A stretch of 48,428 nucleotides of DNA from Methylophaga sp. (GTDB taxonomy: Bacteria; Pseudomonadota; Gammaproteobacteria; Nitrosococcales; Methylophagaceae). This document shows, in pieces, positions 1 to 10,000 of this stretch. The stretch is from NCBI RefSeq assembly GCF_030651745.1, contig NZ_JAUSCC010000045.1, positions 1-48,428 on the forward strand, written 5' to 3'. Positions within the stretch are counted from its first letter, which is position 1; each line of letters starts with the position of its first letter. The translations under genes and the position numbers were made by a program. The notes beneath the pieces are model-generated. The model did no database searches. It had not been told where the DNA came from and saw only the letters and a program-made list of their open reading frames with translations.

Positions 1-25
1 CGTTTCTTCAACGTAGGAGATACAG

Positions 26-1249
26 ATGAAAACCTTAGTAAAACTTGATTTAGATAAAAAACCCTGGGAACAGGACGGACAAATCCATAATCGCTGGCAT
101 CCTGATATTCCGATGATTGCCATGGTCAAACCGGGCGATGAGTTCCGTGTGGAATGTATGGACTGGACTGGTGGCCAGATCGGTAACAACGACAGCGCCA
201 ATGACATTCGAGATGTGGACTTGTTACAAGTCCACTACCTCAGCGGTCCGATTGGGGTGGAAGGTGCTGAACCCGGTGATTTGATGGTCGTCGACATTTT
301 AGATGTCGGCACCTTTGAAGATTCGCAATGGGGTTTTAATGCCTTTTTCTCTAGAGAGAACGGCGGTGGTTTTTTAACCGATCATTTCCCTGAAGCACGT
401 AAATCCATCTGGGATTTCCACGGTATTTACACCACTTCACGTCATGTGCCGAATGTTAAATTCGCCGGCATTATGCATCCTGGTCTGATTGGTTGCCTGC
501 CTTCACGTGAAATGCTGGAAGAGTGGAACAAACGTGAAGCCGAGCTGATTGCAACAGAACCTGATCGGGTGCCACCTTTAGCCTTACCACCAAACGAACA
601 AGCTGCAGTAATGGGCCGTTTAAAAGGTGATGAAGCGGTCAAGGCAGCAAGAGAAGGTGCTCGCACCGTGCCACCACGTGAACATGGTGGTAACTGCGAT
701 ATCAAGGACTTGACCAAAGGTTCCAAAATCTACTTCCCGGTCTACGTGAAAGACGGCGGTTTATCGATGGGCGACCTTCACTTTTCACAAGGTGACGGTG
801 AAATCACTTTCTGTGGTGCTATCGAAATGGCCGGCTATCTCGATATCAAAGTCAGCCTGATTAAAGATGGCGTGAAGAAATACGGCATCAAAAATCCACT
901 GTTCAAAAACAGTCCGTTAACACCGACTTACAGTGACTTCCTGATGTTTGAAGGTATTTCGGTTGATGAACAAGGCAAACAACATTATCTGGATGTACAT
1001 GTTGCCTATCGTCAGGCTTGCCTCAATGCCATCGAATATCTGAAGAAATTCGGCTACACAGGTGAGCAGGCACTATCGATTCTAGGTACCGCCCCGGTTC
1101 AAGGTCATATTAGCGGTGTGGTAGATATCCCTAATGCTTGTGCCACATTGTGGATACCGACAGAAATCTTTGATTTCAATATCAACCCGACGGCAGATGG
1201 CCCATCGCAATTTGTCACCCAGGGCTTTGACTTAAGTTCTACATCTTAA
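26..1249 (+). CDS. fmdA: Formamidase
   Basis: Hydrolyses formamide (and probably other short amides) to formate and ammonia in the cytoplasm. The 407-residue protein matches the acetamidase/formamidase family over its full length and is about the length known for the methylotroph enzyme FmdA. Recognisable stretches are the N-terminal 'HNRWHPDIP' block, 'VKPGDEFRVECMDWTGG' and 'HYLSGPIGVEGAEPGDLMVVDI'. The start follows a clear AGGAGA ribosome site. fmdB follows after 16 bases and the urea/amide ABC transporter after that, so the product ammonia comes from an imported substrate. Its promoter lies upstream of the window. For a methylotroph the formate can also feed C1 oxidation (inference). Confidence 0.95.
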   Translation: MKTLVKLDLDKKPWEQDGQIHNRWHPDIPMIAMVKPGDEFRVECMDWTGGQIGNNDSANDIRDVDLLQVHYLSGPIGVEGAEPGDLMVVDILDVGTFEDSQWGFNAFFSRENGGGFLTDHFPEARKSIWDFHGIYTTSRHVPNVKFAGIMHPGLIGCLPSREMLEEWNKREAELIATEPDRVPPLALPPNEQAAVMGRLKGDEAVKAAREGARTVPPREHGGNCDIKDLTKGSKIYFPVYVKDGGLSMGDLHFSQGDGEITFCGAIEMAGYLDIKVSLIKDGVKKYGIKNPLFKNSPLTPTYSDFLMFEGISVDEQGKQHYLDVHVAYRQACLNAIEYLKKFGYTGEQALSILGTAPVQGHISGVVDIPNACATLWIPTEIFDFNINPTADGPSQFVTQGFDLSSTS

Positions 1250-1265
1250 GACGGGATATCACGTT

Positions 1266-1622
1266 ATGCCGATATATGACTACCGATGTGAACACTGTGG
1301 CGACTTCACCGCGCTTCGCAAAATGAGCGAAGCCGGTGATTCCGTCGAATGTGTTGAATGTGGCGAGATGGCGGTGCGGATTATTACCGCACCCTATCTC
1401 GCGCTGATGGACCGTAACACTCGAGTGGCTAAAGAGCGCAATGAAAAATCGGCCCATGAACCCAAACAAGTACGACGTTCCAGCTGTGGATGCTCAGGAA
1501 CACACACTTGCAAAACGGATTCAGCCGATAAATCCAAAGCGGCAGCACAAGCCAAAAGTAACCCTAATGGCTTGATGATGCAGACAAAGAAAACCGCAAG
1601 ACCCTGGATGCTCGGTCATTGA
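1266..1622 (+). CDS. fmdB: FmdB family zinc-ribbon protein
   Basis: A 118-residue FmdB/CxxC_CxxC_SSSS protein. The N-terminal zinc ribbon is visible as 'YDYRCEHCGDF' and 'VECVECGEMAV', giving two CxxC knuckles. A second Cys group (SSCGCSGTHTC) and a Lys/Ala-rich low-complexity tail follow. FmdB was named as a putative regulator of the formamidase operon in Methylophilus, and related proteins are widespread, but their molecular role is not settled. It lies directly between fmdA and urtA, so co-transcription is likely. The family call is secure; the regulatory role is inference. Confidence 0.85.
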   Translation: MPIYDYRCEHCGDFTALRKMSEAGDSVECVECGEMAVRIITAPYLALMDRNTRVAKERNEKSAHEPKQVRRSSCGCSGTHTCKTDSADKSKAAAQAKSNPNGLMMQTKKTARPWMLGH

Positions 1623-1688
1623 GCCCCAAAAAACAAAACCGTTCGGAACAATGCTGTTCACTCTAAATTTGTTAACAGGAGATACACG

Positions 1689-2939
1689 ATGAGCTACTTT
1701 AGTCGACGAAAATTTTTAGGCAAAACCGGCGCACTGCTTAGTGCAATGGTGGCGGCTGGTTTTATTACCAGCACAGCAATGGCGGCGGATTATCCGACTG
1801 CCGAAGTCAACACCACGGGTCTGGCAGTAACCGATGACACAGTAACAGTGGGTATTTTGCATTCATTGACCGGCACCATGGCGATCAGTGAAACCGGTGC
1901 TCAGGAAGCTGAAAAACTGGCGATTAAACAGATCAATGAAAGCGGCGGTATCCTCGGCCGTCAAATCAGAATCATTCAGGAAGACGGTGCCAGTGACTGG
2001 CCGACATTTGCTGAAAAATCACGCAAATTGCTGCGAAATGACAAGGTAGCTGCAGTATTCGGTTGCTGGACATCAGCATCACGTAAAGCGGTATTACCTA
2101 TCTTTGAACAAGAAAACGGCATTTTGTATTACCCGACTTTCTATGAAGGTCTGGAACAATCCAAAAACGTTATCTATACCGGCCAGGAAGCAACACAACA
2201 GATTCTGGCAGGCTTAGATTGGGTCGCTGAAGAGAAAGGTGCCAAAACATTCTTCCTGATCGGTTCTGACTATATCTGGCCACGTACTTCAATGAAAATT
2301 GCCCGTATCCACATTGAAAAAGTGCTGGGCGGTCAAGTGGTTGGTGAAGAATACAAACCTTTAGGTGACACTCAGTTCGGTTCAATCATCAATCGTATCC
2401 GTCTGAGAAAACCTGACGTTATCTTTGCTGCGGTTGTTGGCGGCAGTAACGTTGCATGGTTCAAACAGCTGAATGCTGCAGGTATCACTTCTAAAAACCA
2501 AACTTTGCTGACTCTGTCGGTAACTGAAGATGAAGTATTGGGTATCGGCGGTGAAAACCTGGAAGGTTTCTACTCAGTAATGAAGTACTTCCAAAGCCTG
2601 GATAACCCGAACAACGTTGAGTTTGTAAAAGCATTTAAAGAAATGCACGGTGCAGACAGCGTTATCGGTGACGTAACTCAAGCAGCTTACCTTGGCCCTT
2701 GGTTATGGAAAGCAGCAGTTGAGAAAGCTGGCAGCTTCGATATCGACAAAATTGTTGAAGTTTCCAGAACTGGCGAAATCGAACTGGACACTGCGCCAGA
2801 AGGCTACGTCAAACTGCATCCTAACCACCACTTGTGGAGTAAAACCCGCATCGGTCAATGGAATCGTGATGGTCAGGCAACCGTAGTCTTTGAATCGGAT
2901 CTGATTGAGCCAAACCCATTCCCAGAAGGTTACCAATAG
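1689..2939 (+). CDS. urtA: Urea/short-chain amide ABC transporter, substrate-binding protein
   Basis: Periplasmic binding protein of the Leu/Ile/Val type, UrtA/FmdD branch, 416 residues. It binds urea and possibly formamide and delivers it to UrtBC. The N-terminus carries a twin-arginine signal (SRRKFL) followed by a hydrophobic stretch ending in AMA-A near residue 33, so Tat export of a folded protein is likely. 'VGILHSLTGTMAISE' is the typical start of the mature domain. AGGAGA precedes the start. A strong hairpin directly after the gene (2964-2991) probably lifts its expression above that of the membrane genes. The position between formamidase and urease leaves the preferred substrate open, and both are plausible. 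Confidence 0.93.
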   Translation: MSYFSRRKFLGKTGALLSAMVAAGFITSTAMAADYPTAEVNTTGLAVTDDTVTVGILHSLTGTMAISETGAQEAEKLAIKQINESGGILGRQIRIIQEDGASDWPTFAEKSRKLLRNDKVAAVFGCWTSASRKAVLPIFEQENGILYYPTFYEGLEQSKNVIYTGQEATQQILAGLDWVAEEKGAKTFFLIGSDYIWPRTSMKIARIHIEKVLGGQVVGEEYKPLGDTQFGSIINRIRLRKPDVIFAAVVGGSNVAWFKQLNAAGITSKNQTLLTLSVTEDEVLGIGGENLEGFYSVMKYFQSLDNPNNVEFVKAFKEMHGADSVIGDVTQAAYLGPWLWKAAVEKAGSFDIDKIVEVSRTGEIELDTAPEGYVKLHPNHHLWSKTRIGQWNRDGQATVVFESDLIEPNPFPEGYQ

Positions 2940-2963
2940 ATCGAACTAAACCATTCGCTAAAC

Positions 2964-2991
2964 ACAGGCTGGTCAATTTTGACCAGCCTGT
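2964..2991 (+). promoter_or_regulatory. Intercistronic hairpin between urtA and urtB
   Basis: Perfect 12-bp stem ACAGGCTGGTCA / TGACCAGCCTGT with loop ATTT. No T-run follows, so it is more likely an mRNA-stabilising or partial attenuator hairpin that protects the binding-protein message than a full terminator. Hairpins of this kind are common after binding-protein genes in ABC operons. Confidence 0.7.
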
Positions 2992-3060
2992 CTGGGTGAA
3001 AGAAGGACAGAGTGTGAATCCACTCTTTGATTAATCGGAAAATGCATCGGAGTATCCGTT

Positions 3061-3984
3061 ATGGGTGACTTTTCATTACAAGAATTGACTTCAATTCTGG
3101 CCATGCAAGGCTTTGTTGGGATTAGCTTGTTCAGTGTGCTGCTGTTAATGGCACTGGGTCTTGCAATTATCTTTGGGCAGATGGGTGTCATTAACATGGC
3201 CCATGGCGAATTTATGGCGATGGGTGCCTATACGACTTATCTGCTTTCAGTCATGACACAAACGTATTTTCCTGAGTTAATGAATTACTACTTTTTAGTT
3301 GCCATCGTCGCGTCATTTATTGTGGCGGGAGCATTCGGCTACTTAACAGAATATGTACTAATAAGGCATCTCTATAAACGACCTCTGGATACGCTACTGG
3401 CGACCTGGGGTTTAAGCCTGATCATGCAACAATCATTTCGTTCCTACTTCGGCGCACGTGAAGTCAGCCCAACCTTACCGGACTGGCTGATGGGCTCATG
3501 GATGCCGACAGACTCTATCTTTATTCCGATTAACGGGATGTTTGTATTGGGACTGACCGGCTTTGTAACGCTGGGTGTGTTCCTGCTGATGTATCGCTCT
3601 GCATGGGGGCTGAATGTGCGTGCCACTACCCAAAATCGCGTGATGAGTGGCGCGGTAGGTATCAACACCAAACGGGTTGATAGACTGACATTTGCTTTAG
3701 GTTGCGGTATCGCCGGGATTGCCGGTGCAGCCTTTACTACCATTGCTTCAACCGGTCCAACCTCTGGTTCTTTATATATCGTTGATACGTTCATGGTTGT
3801 GGTATTCGGTGGTGCAGCCAGCTTGTTTGGCACCATTGCATCGGCGTTCACCATTGCACAGGCACAATCCATTCTTGAATTCTTCATCAGCAGCTCAATG
3901 GCGAAAGTCATTACTTTGCTGACGCTGATCATCATTTTGATGATTCGCCCTGAAGGTTTGTTCTCTTCCAAAGTTCGTAAATAA
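3061..3984 (+). CDS. urtB: Urea ABC transporter permease UrtB
   Basis: LivH-like inner-membrane permease, 307 residues with about eight hydrophobic segments. The family signature 'FGQMGVINMAHGEFMAMGAYTTYL' region begins near residue 38. It pairs with UrtC to form the channel for urea (or amides) delivered by UrtA. The gene sits 121 bases after urtA, beyond the hairpin, and 16 bases before urtC. The C-terminal 'IRPEGLFSSKVRK' is typical of UrtB. It lacks the long periplasmic N-terminal extension that some UrtB proteins carry. Confidence 0.93.
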   Translation: MGDFSLQELTSILAMQGFVGISLFSVLLLMALGLAIIFGQMGVINMAHGEFMAMGAYTTYLLSVMTQTYFPELMNYYFLVAIVASFIVAGAFGYLTEYVLIRHLYKRPLDTLLATWGLSLIMQQSFRSYFGAREVSPTLPDWLMGSWMPTDSIFIPINGMFVLGLTGFVTLGVFLLMYRSAWGLNVRATTQNRVMSGAVGINTKRVDRLTFALGCGIAGIAGAAFTTIASTGPTSGSLYIVDTFMVVVFGGAASLFGTIASAFTIAQAQSILEFFISSSMAKVITLLTLIIILMIRPEGLFSSKVRK

Positions 3985-4000
3985 TTAGCAGGAGATAATC

Positions 4001-5206
4001 ATGAATTTTGTCTATGAGCGATTTTTGGGCGGTAAGAACGGGGCGGTGGCCATTGCCATTCTGGCCATCCTGATTTTAGTGATCTTCCCACTGTTTCTGG
4101 ATGCCTTCCGGTTGAATCTGGTAGGTAAATATTTAACCTTCGCCTTTGCGGCCGTCAGTCTGGTGTTGTTATGGGGTTACGGCGGTATTTTAAGTTTGGG
4201 ACAAGGCGTGTTCTTTGGTCTGGGTGGTTATGCCATGGCCATGTTCCTCAAACTGGAAGCTTCCGATCCTGAAAGCACCAAGATCCAGACTACACCAGGT
4301 ATTCCAGACTTTATGGACTGGAACCAGTTATATGAATTGCCCTGGTTCTGGATTCCGTTTGAGAGTTTCACCTTTACTTTGTTAGCCATCATTCTGGTGC
4401 CATCGATCTTTGCGTTTATTATTGGTTATTCGATGTTTAAACGTCGGGTGGGCGGGGTTTACTTTGCCATCATCACTCAGGTTATCGCGGTGATTCTGAC
4501 CGTGTTAATCGTCGGTCAACAAGGTTATACCGGTGGTATCAACGGTATTACTGACCTGAAAACCTTGAATGGCTGGGATATTCGTACCGATTCGGCCAAG
4601 TTAACGCTCTACTTTATTAATGCTTTGCTTTTGCTTGGCGTCATTATGATGAGCAAGTTCATCCTCACCAGTAAGTTCGGACAATTACTGTTGGCAATGA
4701 AAGACAAAGAAGATCGGGTACGTTTTTCCGGTTACGACGTCTCTAACTTCAAGATCTTTGTGTTCTGCGTATCTGCAGTTATCGCAGCGATTGGTGGTGC
4801 GATGTTCACTTTGCAGGTTGGCTTTATGTCACCGTCATTTGTCGGCATTGTGCCGTCAATTGAAATGGTTATCTTTGCCGCTGTCGGTGGACGCATGTCA
4901 TTAATCGGTGTGGTTTACGGCACCTTGCTGGTCAACTTTGGTAAAACCGGCTTTTCCGAAACCTTCCCGGAAATGTGGTTGTTCCTTATGGGCGGTCTGT
5001 TTATCGCGGTGGTTATGTTCTTCCCGAATGGCTTAGCCGGGATTTGGAATAAATATGCGCCACGATTCAAGTTTATCCGCCGGATGAATCTGATACCGGA
5101 TAAAGCAGTGTTGGATGCCCAGGTTGCACCTGCCGTTTCTATTGCTGAAGTAACCTCAGACTTGGTTTCAACGTCTGATGAAAAAACCGAAGGAGCCAAA
5201 TCATGA
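4001..5206 (+). CDS. urtC: Urea ABC transporter permease UrtC
   Basis: LivM-like inner-membrane permease of 401 residues with many hydrophobic segments. The conserved 'WGYGGILSLGQGVFFGLGGY' block lies near residues 58-77, and 'GYTGGINGITDL' and 'FFPNGLAGIW' are also typical. The last 40 residues are a polar cytoplasmic tail. The start follows AGGAG. It overlaps urtD by four bases (ATGA), which indicates translational coupling with the ATPase. Confidence 0.93.
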   Translation: MNFVYERFLGGKNGAVAIAILAILILVIFPLFLDAFRLNLVGKYLTFAFAAVSLVLLWGYGGILSLGQGVFFGLGGYAMAMFLKLEASDPESTKIQTTPGIPDFMDWNQLYELPWFWIPFESFTFTLLAIILVPSIFAFIIGYSMFKRRVGGVYFAIITQVIAVILTVLIVGQQGYTGGINGITDLKTLNGWDIRTDSAKLTLYFINALLLLGVIMMSKFILTSKFGQLLLAMKDKEDRVRFSGYDVSNFKIFVFCVSAVIAAIGGAMFTLQVGFMSPSFVGIVPSIEMVIFAAVGGRMSLIGVVYGTLLVNFGKTGFSETFPEMWLFLMGGLFIAVVMFFPNGLAGIWNKYAPRFKFIRRMNLIPDKAVLDAQVAPAVSIAEVTSDLVSTSDEKTEGAKS

Positions 5207-5949
5207 CCACCACTACCGATTTTTTATTGGCGATTGAAGATCTTACGGTTTCGTTTGATGGCTTCAAGGCAGTTGATTCATTAACCATGTATATCGACAA
5301 AAATGAGCTGCGAGTGGTTATCGGTCCTAACGGTGCCGGTAAAACCACATTGCTGGATTTGATTTGCGGAAAAACCAAGGCCAGCTCCGGTTCGATCAGT
5401 TTTAAAAACAATGAAATGACCAAAATGGCGGAACATGAAATTGTACGGGCTGGCATTGGCCGTAAATTTCAAACACCATCAATCTATGAAAACCTGACGG
5501 TGTATCAGAATCTGGAAGTTTCTTATCCAGAAGGTCGTGGCGTTTTCGGCAGTTTGTTTTTCCAAACCACCGATGAAGTTATCAAACGCGTAAATGAAGT
5601 GGCCAAGGAAATTCAGCTGGAAAATTTTCTGGATACCGAGGCGGCGATTCTCAGTCACGGTCAGAAACAATGGCTGGAGATCGGCATGTTGCTGATGCAG
5701 GATCCGGAATTATTGATGCTCGATGAGCCAGTGGCCGGCATGAGTGCCAAGGAACGTGACGAAACGGCTGAGTTACTTAACCGAATCTGCGAAAACCGTT
5801 CGGTAATAGTAATTGAGCATGATATGGAATTCGTCAAAAAGATCGCCCGCAAAGTGACCGTACTACATCAAGGGAAAATCCTTGCTGAAGGTACGATGGA
5901 GAAGGTGCAGGCGGATGAAAAGGTCATTGAAGTCTATCTTGGGCATTGA
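5203..5949 (+). CDS. urtD: Urea ABC transporter ATP-binding protein UrtD
   Basis: LivG-like ABC ATPase, 248 residues. Walker A is GPNGAGKTT near residues 43-51. The signature is LSHGQKQWLEIG, with the His variant of LSGGQ typical of UrtD. Walker B is LLMLDEPVAGM, and the H-loop is in VIVIEHDMEFV. It powers the UrtBC channel together with UrtE. The start codon overlaps the end of urtC. Confidence 0.95.
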   Translation: MTTTTDFLLAIEDLTVSFDGFKAVDSLTMYIDKNELRVVIGPNGAGKTTLLDLICGKTKASSGSISFKNNEMTKMAEHEIVRAGIGRKFQTPSIYENLTVYQNLEVSYPEGRGVFGSLFFQTTDEVIKRVNEVAKEIQLENFLDTEAAILSHGQKQWLEIGMLLMQDPELLMLDEPVAGMSAKERDETAELLNRICENRSVIVIEHDMEFVKKIARKVTVLHQGKILAEGTMEKVQADEKVIEVYLGH

Positions 5950-5970
5950 TTTTAAGCTGGGAGATTAACC

Positions 5971-6660
5971 ATGTTTGAAGTAGAAAATTTACAAGTAAGT
6001 TATGGCCAAAGCCAGGTTATTCATGACATCAGCTTTAAAGTCGACAAAAATGAAACATTGGCGATTATGGGCCGCAATGGCATGGGTAAAACCACGTTAT
6101 TCAAATCTTTGATGGGCATATTGCCCAGTCAGGCAGACAAAGTCAGTATTGAAGGGGTCAGTGTTGGTGGTATGGAAAGTCATCAACGTGTGGCCAATGG
6201 TATTGCCTACGTGCCACAAGGCCGGATGATTTTTTCGAATCTGACCGTACAGGAAAATATCGAAACCGGTTTGCAGGTTTCTAAAATGAAATCGATCCCG
6301 GATGAGATTTTTGCCTTGTTTCCGGTGCTGCATGATATGCGGCATCGTAAGGGCGGTAACTTGTCGGGTGGACAGCAGCAACAGTTGGCGATTGCCCGAG
6401 CGCTGGTGACCAATCCAAAAGTGTTATTGCTGGATGAGCCGACCGAAGGTATTCAACCATCTATCATCAAAGATATTGCCAAGGTGCTTAATGAAATTCG
6501 CAAAATGCGTGAAATCACTATTATCGTTTCCGAGCAGGTTTTGAGTTTCACCATGGAAATCGCTGACCGCATTATCGTGATTGAAAAAGGCAAGTTTATT
6601 CACGAGGATATGCGTGCTGACGTTGATGCGGCGATGATCAAAAAGTATCTGACGGTCTAA
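5971..6660 (+). CDS. urtE: Urea ABC transporter ATP-binding protein UrtE
   Basis: LivF-like ABC ATPase, 229 residues, partner of UrtD. Walker A is GRNGMGKTT, the signature is LSGGQQQQLAIARAL and Walker B is VLLLDEPTEGI. The H-loop His is replaced in 'TIIVSEQVLSF', which is usual for LivF/UrtE proteins. GGGAG precedes the start. urtE closes the transporter block and the urease genes start 61 bases later in the same direction. Confidence 0.95.
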   Translation: MFEVENLQVSYGQSQVIHDISFKVDKNETLAIMGRNGMGKTTLFKSLMGILPSQADKVSIEGVSVGGMESHQRVANGIAYVPQGRMIFSNLTVQENIETGLQVSKMKSIPDEIFALFPVLHDMRHRKGGNLSGGQQQQLAIARALVTNPKVLLLDEPTEGIQPSIIKDIAKVLNEIRKMREITIIVSEQVLSFTMEIADRIIVIEKGKFIHEDMRADVDAAMIKKYLTV

Positions 6661-6721
6661 AACGATTGTTATTGGTTAGGAAATATGATGCTCTATGCTC
6701 AACATGAAGGAGTGTGTTGGC

Positions 6722-7612
6722 ATGAATGTGCGCTCAGAACCAGTTTTACCGATAACCCAACAAATTGAAAAACCTGCAATTAATCAGTTGATGACTGGCT
6801 GGGATGCCAGTCTCAAACTGATGTTCGATAGCCGCTCCAACAAAACCATCCTGGCCCGCCGCCAGCATCATGGCCCGTTAGTCATTCAAAAAATTCTCTA
6901 TCCTGAAGGCAACAATCCGGCACATGGGGTGATTATTCATCCTCCTGGTGGTGTTGCGGGTGGTGACCGTTTGCAGCTGACTGTAGATATGCAAACAGAA
7001 TCATCAGCTTTACTAACCACTCCCGGCGCGACGAAATGGTATAAATCAGCCGGTCGCCAAGCCAGTCAACATATTGAAATGACCTTGGATGACAATACTC
7101 AGCTGGAATGGCTGCCGCAGGAAAATATTGTGTTTGATGGCGCCGATGTGGCGTTAAAAACCCAGGTTAATCTTGCTGAAAACGCTGTATTTGCCGGATG
7201 GGAAGTGGTTTGCCTGGGCCGTCAGGCCAGTGGGGAACGTTGGAATAAAGGTAACTTTCGGCAACAATTATCAATTAAACGTGATGGCAAATTGATCTGG
7301 AATGAATCGGTGGTATTAAAACCTGATAGTGCCGTGTTACGTTCGATTGCCGGATTACGCAATCATGTGGTGTTTGGCAATTTTGTGGTGACGGCTGGTA
7401 ATACACCGACTGAGATTTTGCATGCCTGTCAGCAAATCAGCGTCGAGTCATCGGCTAGTTTTGGTGTTTCGGCCTTACCGGAAATTTTTACCGCGCGTTA
7501 CATCGGGCCGTGTGCTCAGGAAGCTAAAATCTATTTTGAAAAATTATGGCACTGCTTGCGTCCGTGGTATGCCAGCCGTGACGTTGTTCGTCCGCGTATT
7601 TGGGCGACCTAG
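6722..7612 (+). CDS. ureD: Urease accessory protein UreD
   Basis: UreD is the first chaperone to bind apo-urease and, with UreF and UreG, guides carbamylation and nickel insertion. Recognisable motifs are '[14 protein letters not shown]', '[12 protein letters not shown]' and '[13 protein letters not shown]'. An in-frame ATG exists at 6695, but AAGGAG at 6707-6712 is spaced nine bases before the ATG at 6722. I choose 6722, giving 296 residues, the usual UreD length. First gene of ureDABCEFG. Confidence 0.94.
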   Translation: MNVRSEPVLPITQQIEKPAINQLMTGWDASLKLMFDSRSNKTILARRQHHGPLVIQKILYPEGNNPAHGVIIHPPGGVAGGDRLQLTVDMQTESSALLTTPGATKWYKSAGRQASQHIEMTLDDNTQLEWLPQENIVFDGADVALKTQVNLAENAVFAGWEVVCLGRQASGERWNKGNFRQQLSIKRDGKLIWNESVVLKPDSAVLRSIAGLRNHVVFGNFVVTAGNTPTEILHACQQISVESSASFGVSALPEIFTARYIGPCAQEAKIYFEKLWHCLRPWYASRDVVRPRIWAT

Positions 7613-7638
7613 ACAGAAATAAACAAGGTAATGAAGTA

Positions 7639-7941
7639 ATGGAACTGACACCAAGAGAAAAAGATAAATTACTGATTTTCACTGCGGCATTGCTCGCTGA
7701 ACGGCGCAAGGATCGTGGCCTGAAACTGAATTACCCGGAAGCCGTCGCCTATATTTCTGCAGCGATTATGGAAGGCGCCCGGGATGGCCGAACCGTTGCA
7801 GAACTGATGGATTACGGTGCAACTTTGTTGGGACGTGATGATGTGATGGATGGTATTGCGGAAATGCTGCCGGAAATCCAGGTGGAAGCGACCTTTCCTG
7901 ATGGCACCAAGCTGGTGACCGTACATAATCCGATTATCTGA
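7639..7941 (+). CDS. ureA: Urease subunit gamma
   Basis: Gamma (smallest) structural subunit of nickel urease. It starts with the canonical [12 protein letters not shown] and ends near 'VTVHNPI', giving exactly the usual 100 residues. An in-frame ATG at 7600 would add 13 residues not found in the family and would overlap ureD, so 7639 is preferred. The subunit assembles with UreB and UreC in an (abc)3 enzyme. Confidence 0.96.
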   Translation: MELTPREKDKLLIFTAALLAERRKDRGLKLNYPEAVAYISAAIMEGARDGRTVAELMDYGATLLGRDDVMDGIAEMLPEIQVEATFPDGTKLVTVHNPII

Positions 7942-7952
7942 GGACAAAGACG

Positions 7953-8258
7953 ATGATTCCAGGTGAAATGCGAGTAAAAGCGGGCGATTTGCCAATGAAT
8001 GTGGATCGTGAACTGATCACCATTGATGTGTCCAACAGCGGTGATCGACCAGTGCAGATTGGTTCGCACTACCATTTTTTTGAAGTCAATGATGCACTGC
8101 AGTTTGATCGTCAGTTGGCCTATGGATTTCGCTTGAATATTGCTCCGGGAACGGCTGTCCGGTTTGAGCCCGGTCAGACCCGAACAGTCGAATTGGTTGC
8201 TTTATCCGGTCTACGTCAGGTTTACGGCTTTGCCGGCCGAGTTATGGGAGCCTTGTAA
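7953..8258 (+). CDS. ureB: Urease subunit beta
   Basis: Beta structural subunit, 101 residues, beginning [12 protein letters not shown]. The conserved '[19 protein letters not shown]' and '[17 protein letters not shown]' blocks are present. AGGAC precedes the start. Its stop codon overlaps the ureC start by one base (TAATG), so translation of the two is coupled. Confidence 0.96.
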   Translation: MIPGEMRVKAGDLPMNVDRELITIDVSNSGDRPVQIGSHYHFFEVNDALQFDRQLAYGFRLNIAPGTAVRFEPGQTRTVELVALSGLRQVYGFAGRVMGAL

Positions 8259-9976
8259 TGAGTCTTAAAATTGATCGGCAGGCCTATGCCGAAATGTTTG
8301 GTCCCACCGTGGGCGATAAAGTCCGCTTGGCAGACACTGAATTATGGATTGAAGTCGAACAGGATCTGACCACCTATGGTGAAGAGGTCAAGTTTGGTGG
8401 CGGTAAAGTTATTCGTGATGGTATGGGGCAATCCCAATTAGTTGCCAGCGAAGTAGCCGATACCGTTATCACCAATGCGCTGATCATTGATGCGGTCACT
8501 GGCATTATCAAAGCTGATGTCGCCTTGAAAGACGGCCATATCTGGGCGATTGGTAAGGCCGGTAATCCCGATATTCAACCTAATGTCACCATTCCGATTG
8601 GTGCCGGTACCGAAATCATTGCCGGTGAAGGCATGCTCCTTACTGCTGGTGGTATCGACAGCCATATTCACTGGATTTGCCCACAACAGATTGAAGAAGC
8701 CCTGATGTCAGGTGTGACTACCATGTTGGGCGGTGGCACAGGTCCAGCCACTGGCACCTATGCGACGACATGTACGCCAGGACCCTGGCATATTCACCGG
8801 ATGCTGGAAGCTGCTGAAGCATTTCCAATGAATATGGGGTTTTTCGGTAAAGGCAATGTTTCTCAACCCGAACCGGCCAGAGAGCAGATTGAAGCTGGTG
8901 TTATCGGTTTGAAATTGCATGAAGATTGGGGCACCACACCAGCAGCTATCGATAATTGTCTGAGTGTGGCAGAGGAAATGGATGTTCAGGTGGCGATTCA
9001 TACCGATACTCTCAATGAATCAGGATTTGTCGAAACCACTTTGGATGCGTTTAAAGGTCGCACCATTCATACCTTTCATACCGAAGGTGCTGGTGGCGGT
9101 CATGCGCCGGATATTATCAAAGCCATTGGTTCTCCGAATGTATTGCCTTCCTCAACCAATCCCACGCGGCCATTTACCATCAATACTCTGGATGAACATC
9201 TGGATATGCTGATGGTTTGCCATCATCTGGATCCATCCATTGCTGAAGATGTGGCGTTTGCCGAATCACGTATTCGCCGTGAAACCATTGCTGCAGAAGA
9301 TATTCTGCATGACACCGGTGCCTTTGCGATGATGTCATCAGACTCTCAAGCGATGGGGCGAGTAGGTGAAGTGGTGATTCGTACCTGGCAGACCGCTCAT
9401 AAAATGAAAATCCAACGCGGCGCTTTAAAAGAAGACGCCGAGCGTGGCGAAGGCGATGCCGATAATTTCCGTGTCAAACGCTATATTGCCAAATACACCA
9501 TCAATCCGGCGATTACTCACGGTATTTCGCATAAAGTCGGTTCGATTGAAGCCGGTAAATTTGCTGATTTAGTATTGTGGCGTCCGGCGTTTTTTGGGGT
9601 GAAACCCACCTTGATATTAAAAGGCGGCATGATTGCGGCAGCAGCAATGGGCGACCCGAACGCATCGATCCCAACGCCACAGCCAGTACATTATCGGCCG
9701 ATGTTTGGCAGTTTTGGCAAAGCTTTGAAAACCTCATTAACCTTTGTTTCCGAAGCAGCCTTATCCAACCCGGCGGTCAATGCATTGGGTTTGCAAAAAA
9801 CACTGGTGGCAGTAAAAAACTGCCGAAATATCAGCAAAAAAGATATGGTGTTGAACGATGCTACACCAAAAATCGAGGTCGATCCGGAAACCTATCAGGT
9901 GCTGGCCGATGGTGAATTATTAATCTGCGAACCGGCAACTGAATTGCCGATGGCGCAACGTTACTTCCTGTTTTAG
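8258..9976 (+). CDS. ureC: Urease subunit alpha (catalytic)
   Basis: Catalytic subunit of nickel urease, converting urea to ammonia and carbamate. It is 572 residues, the normal length. All active-site residues can be seen: nickel ligands H136 and H138 ([14 protein letters not shown]), the lysine that is carbamylated, K219 (GLKLHEDWG), H248 and H274, the catalytic mobile-flap His in MVCHHLD at about 322-323, and Asp 362 in [11 protein letters not shown]. Nothing suggests loss of activity. It is central to the operon and needs UreDEFG to load nickel. Confidence 0.97.
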   Translation: MSLKIDRQAYAEMFGPTVGDKVRLADTELWIEVEQDLTTYGEEVKFGGGKVIRDGMGQSQLVASEVADTVITNALIIDAVTGIIKADVALKDGHIWAIGKAGNPDIQPNVTIPIGAGTEIIAGEGMLLTAGGIDSHIHWICPQQIEEALMSGVTTMLGGGTGPATGTYATTCTPGPWHIHRMLEAAEAFPMNMGFFGKGNVSQPEPAREQIEAGVIGLKLHEDWGTTPAAIDNCLSVAEEMDVQVAIHTDTLNESGFVETTLDAFKGRTIHTFHTEGAGGGHAPDIIKAIGSPNVLPSSTNPTRPFTINTLDEHLDMLMVCHHLDPSIAEDVAFAESRIRRETIAAEDILHDTGAFAMMSSDSQAMGRVGEVVIRTWQTAHKMKIQRGALKEDAERGEGDADNFRVKRYIAKYTINPAITHGISHKVGSIEAGKFADLVLWRPAFFGVKPTLILKGGMIAAAAMGDPNASIPTPQPVHYRPMFGSFGKALKTSLTFVSEAALSNPAVNALGLQKTLVAVKNCRNISKKDMVLNDATPKIEVDPETYQVLADGELLICEPATELPMAQRYFLF

Positions 9977-10000
9977 TTTTAAATTAGGCTAGGTTTCAAA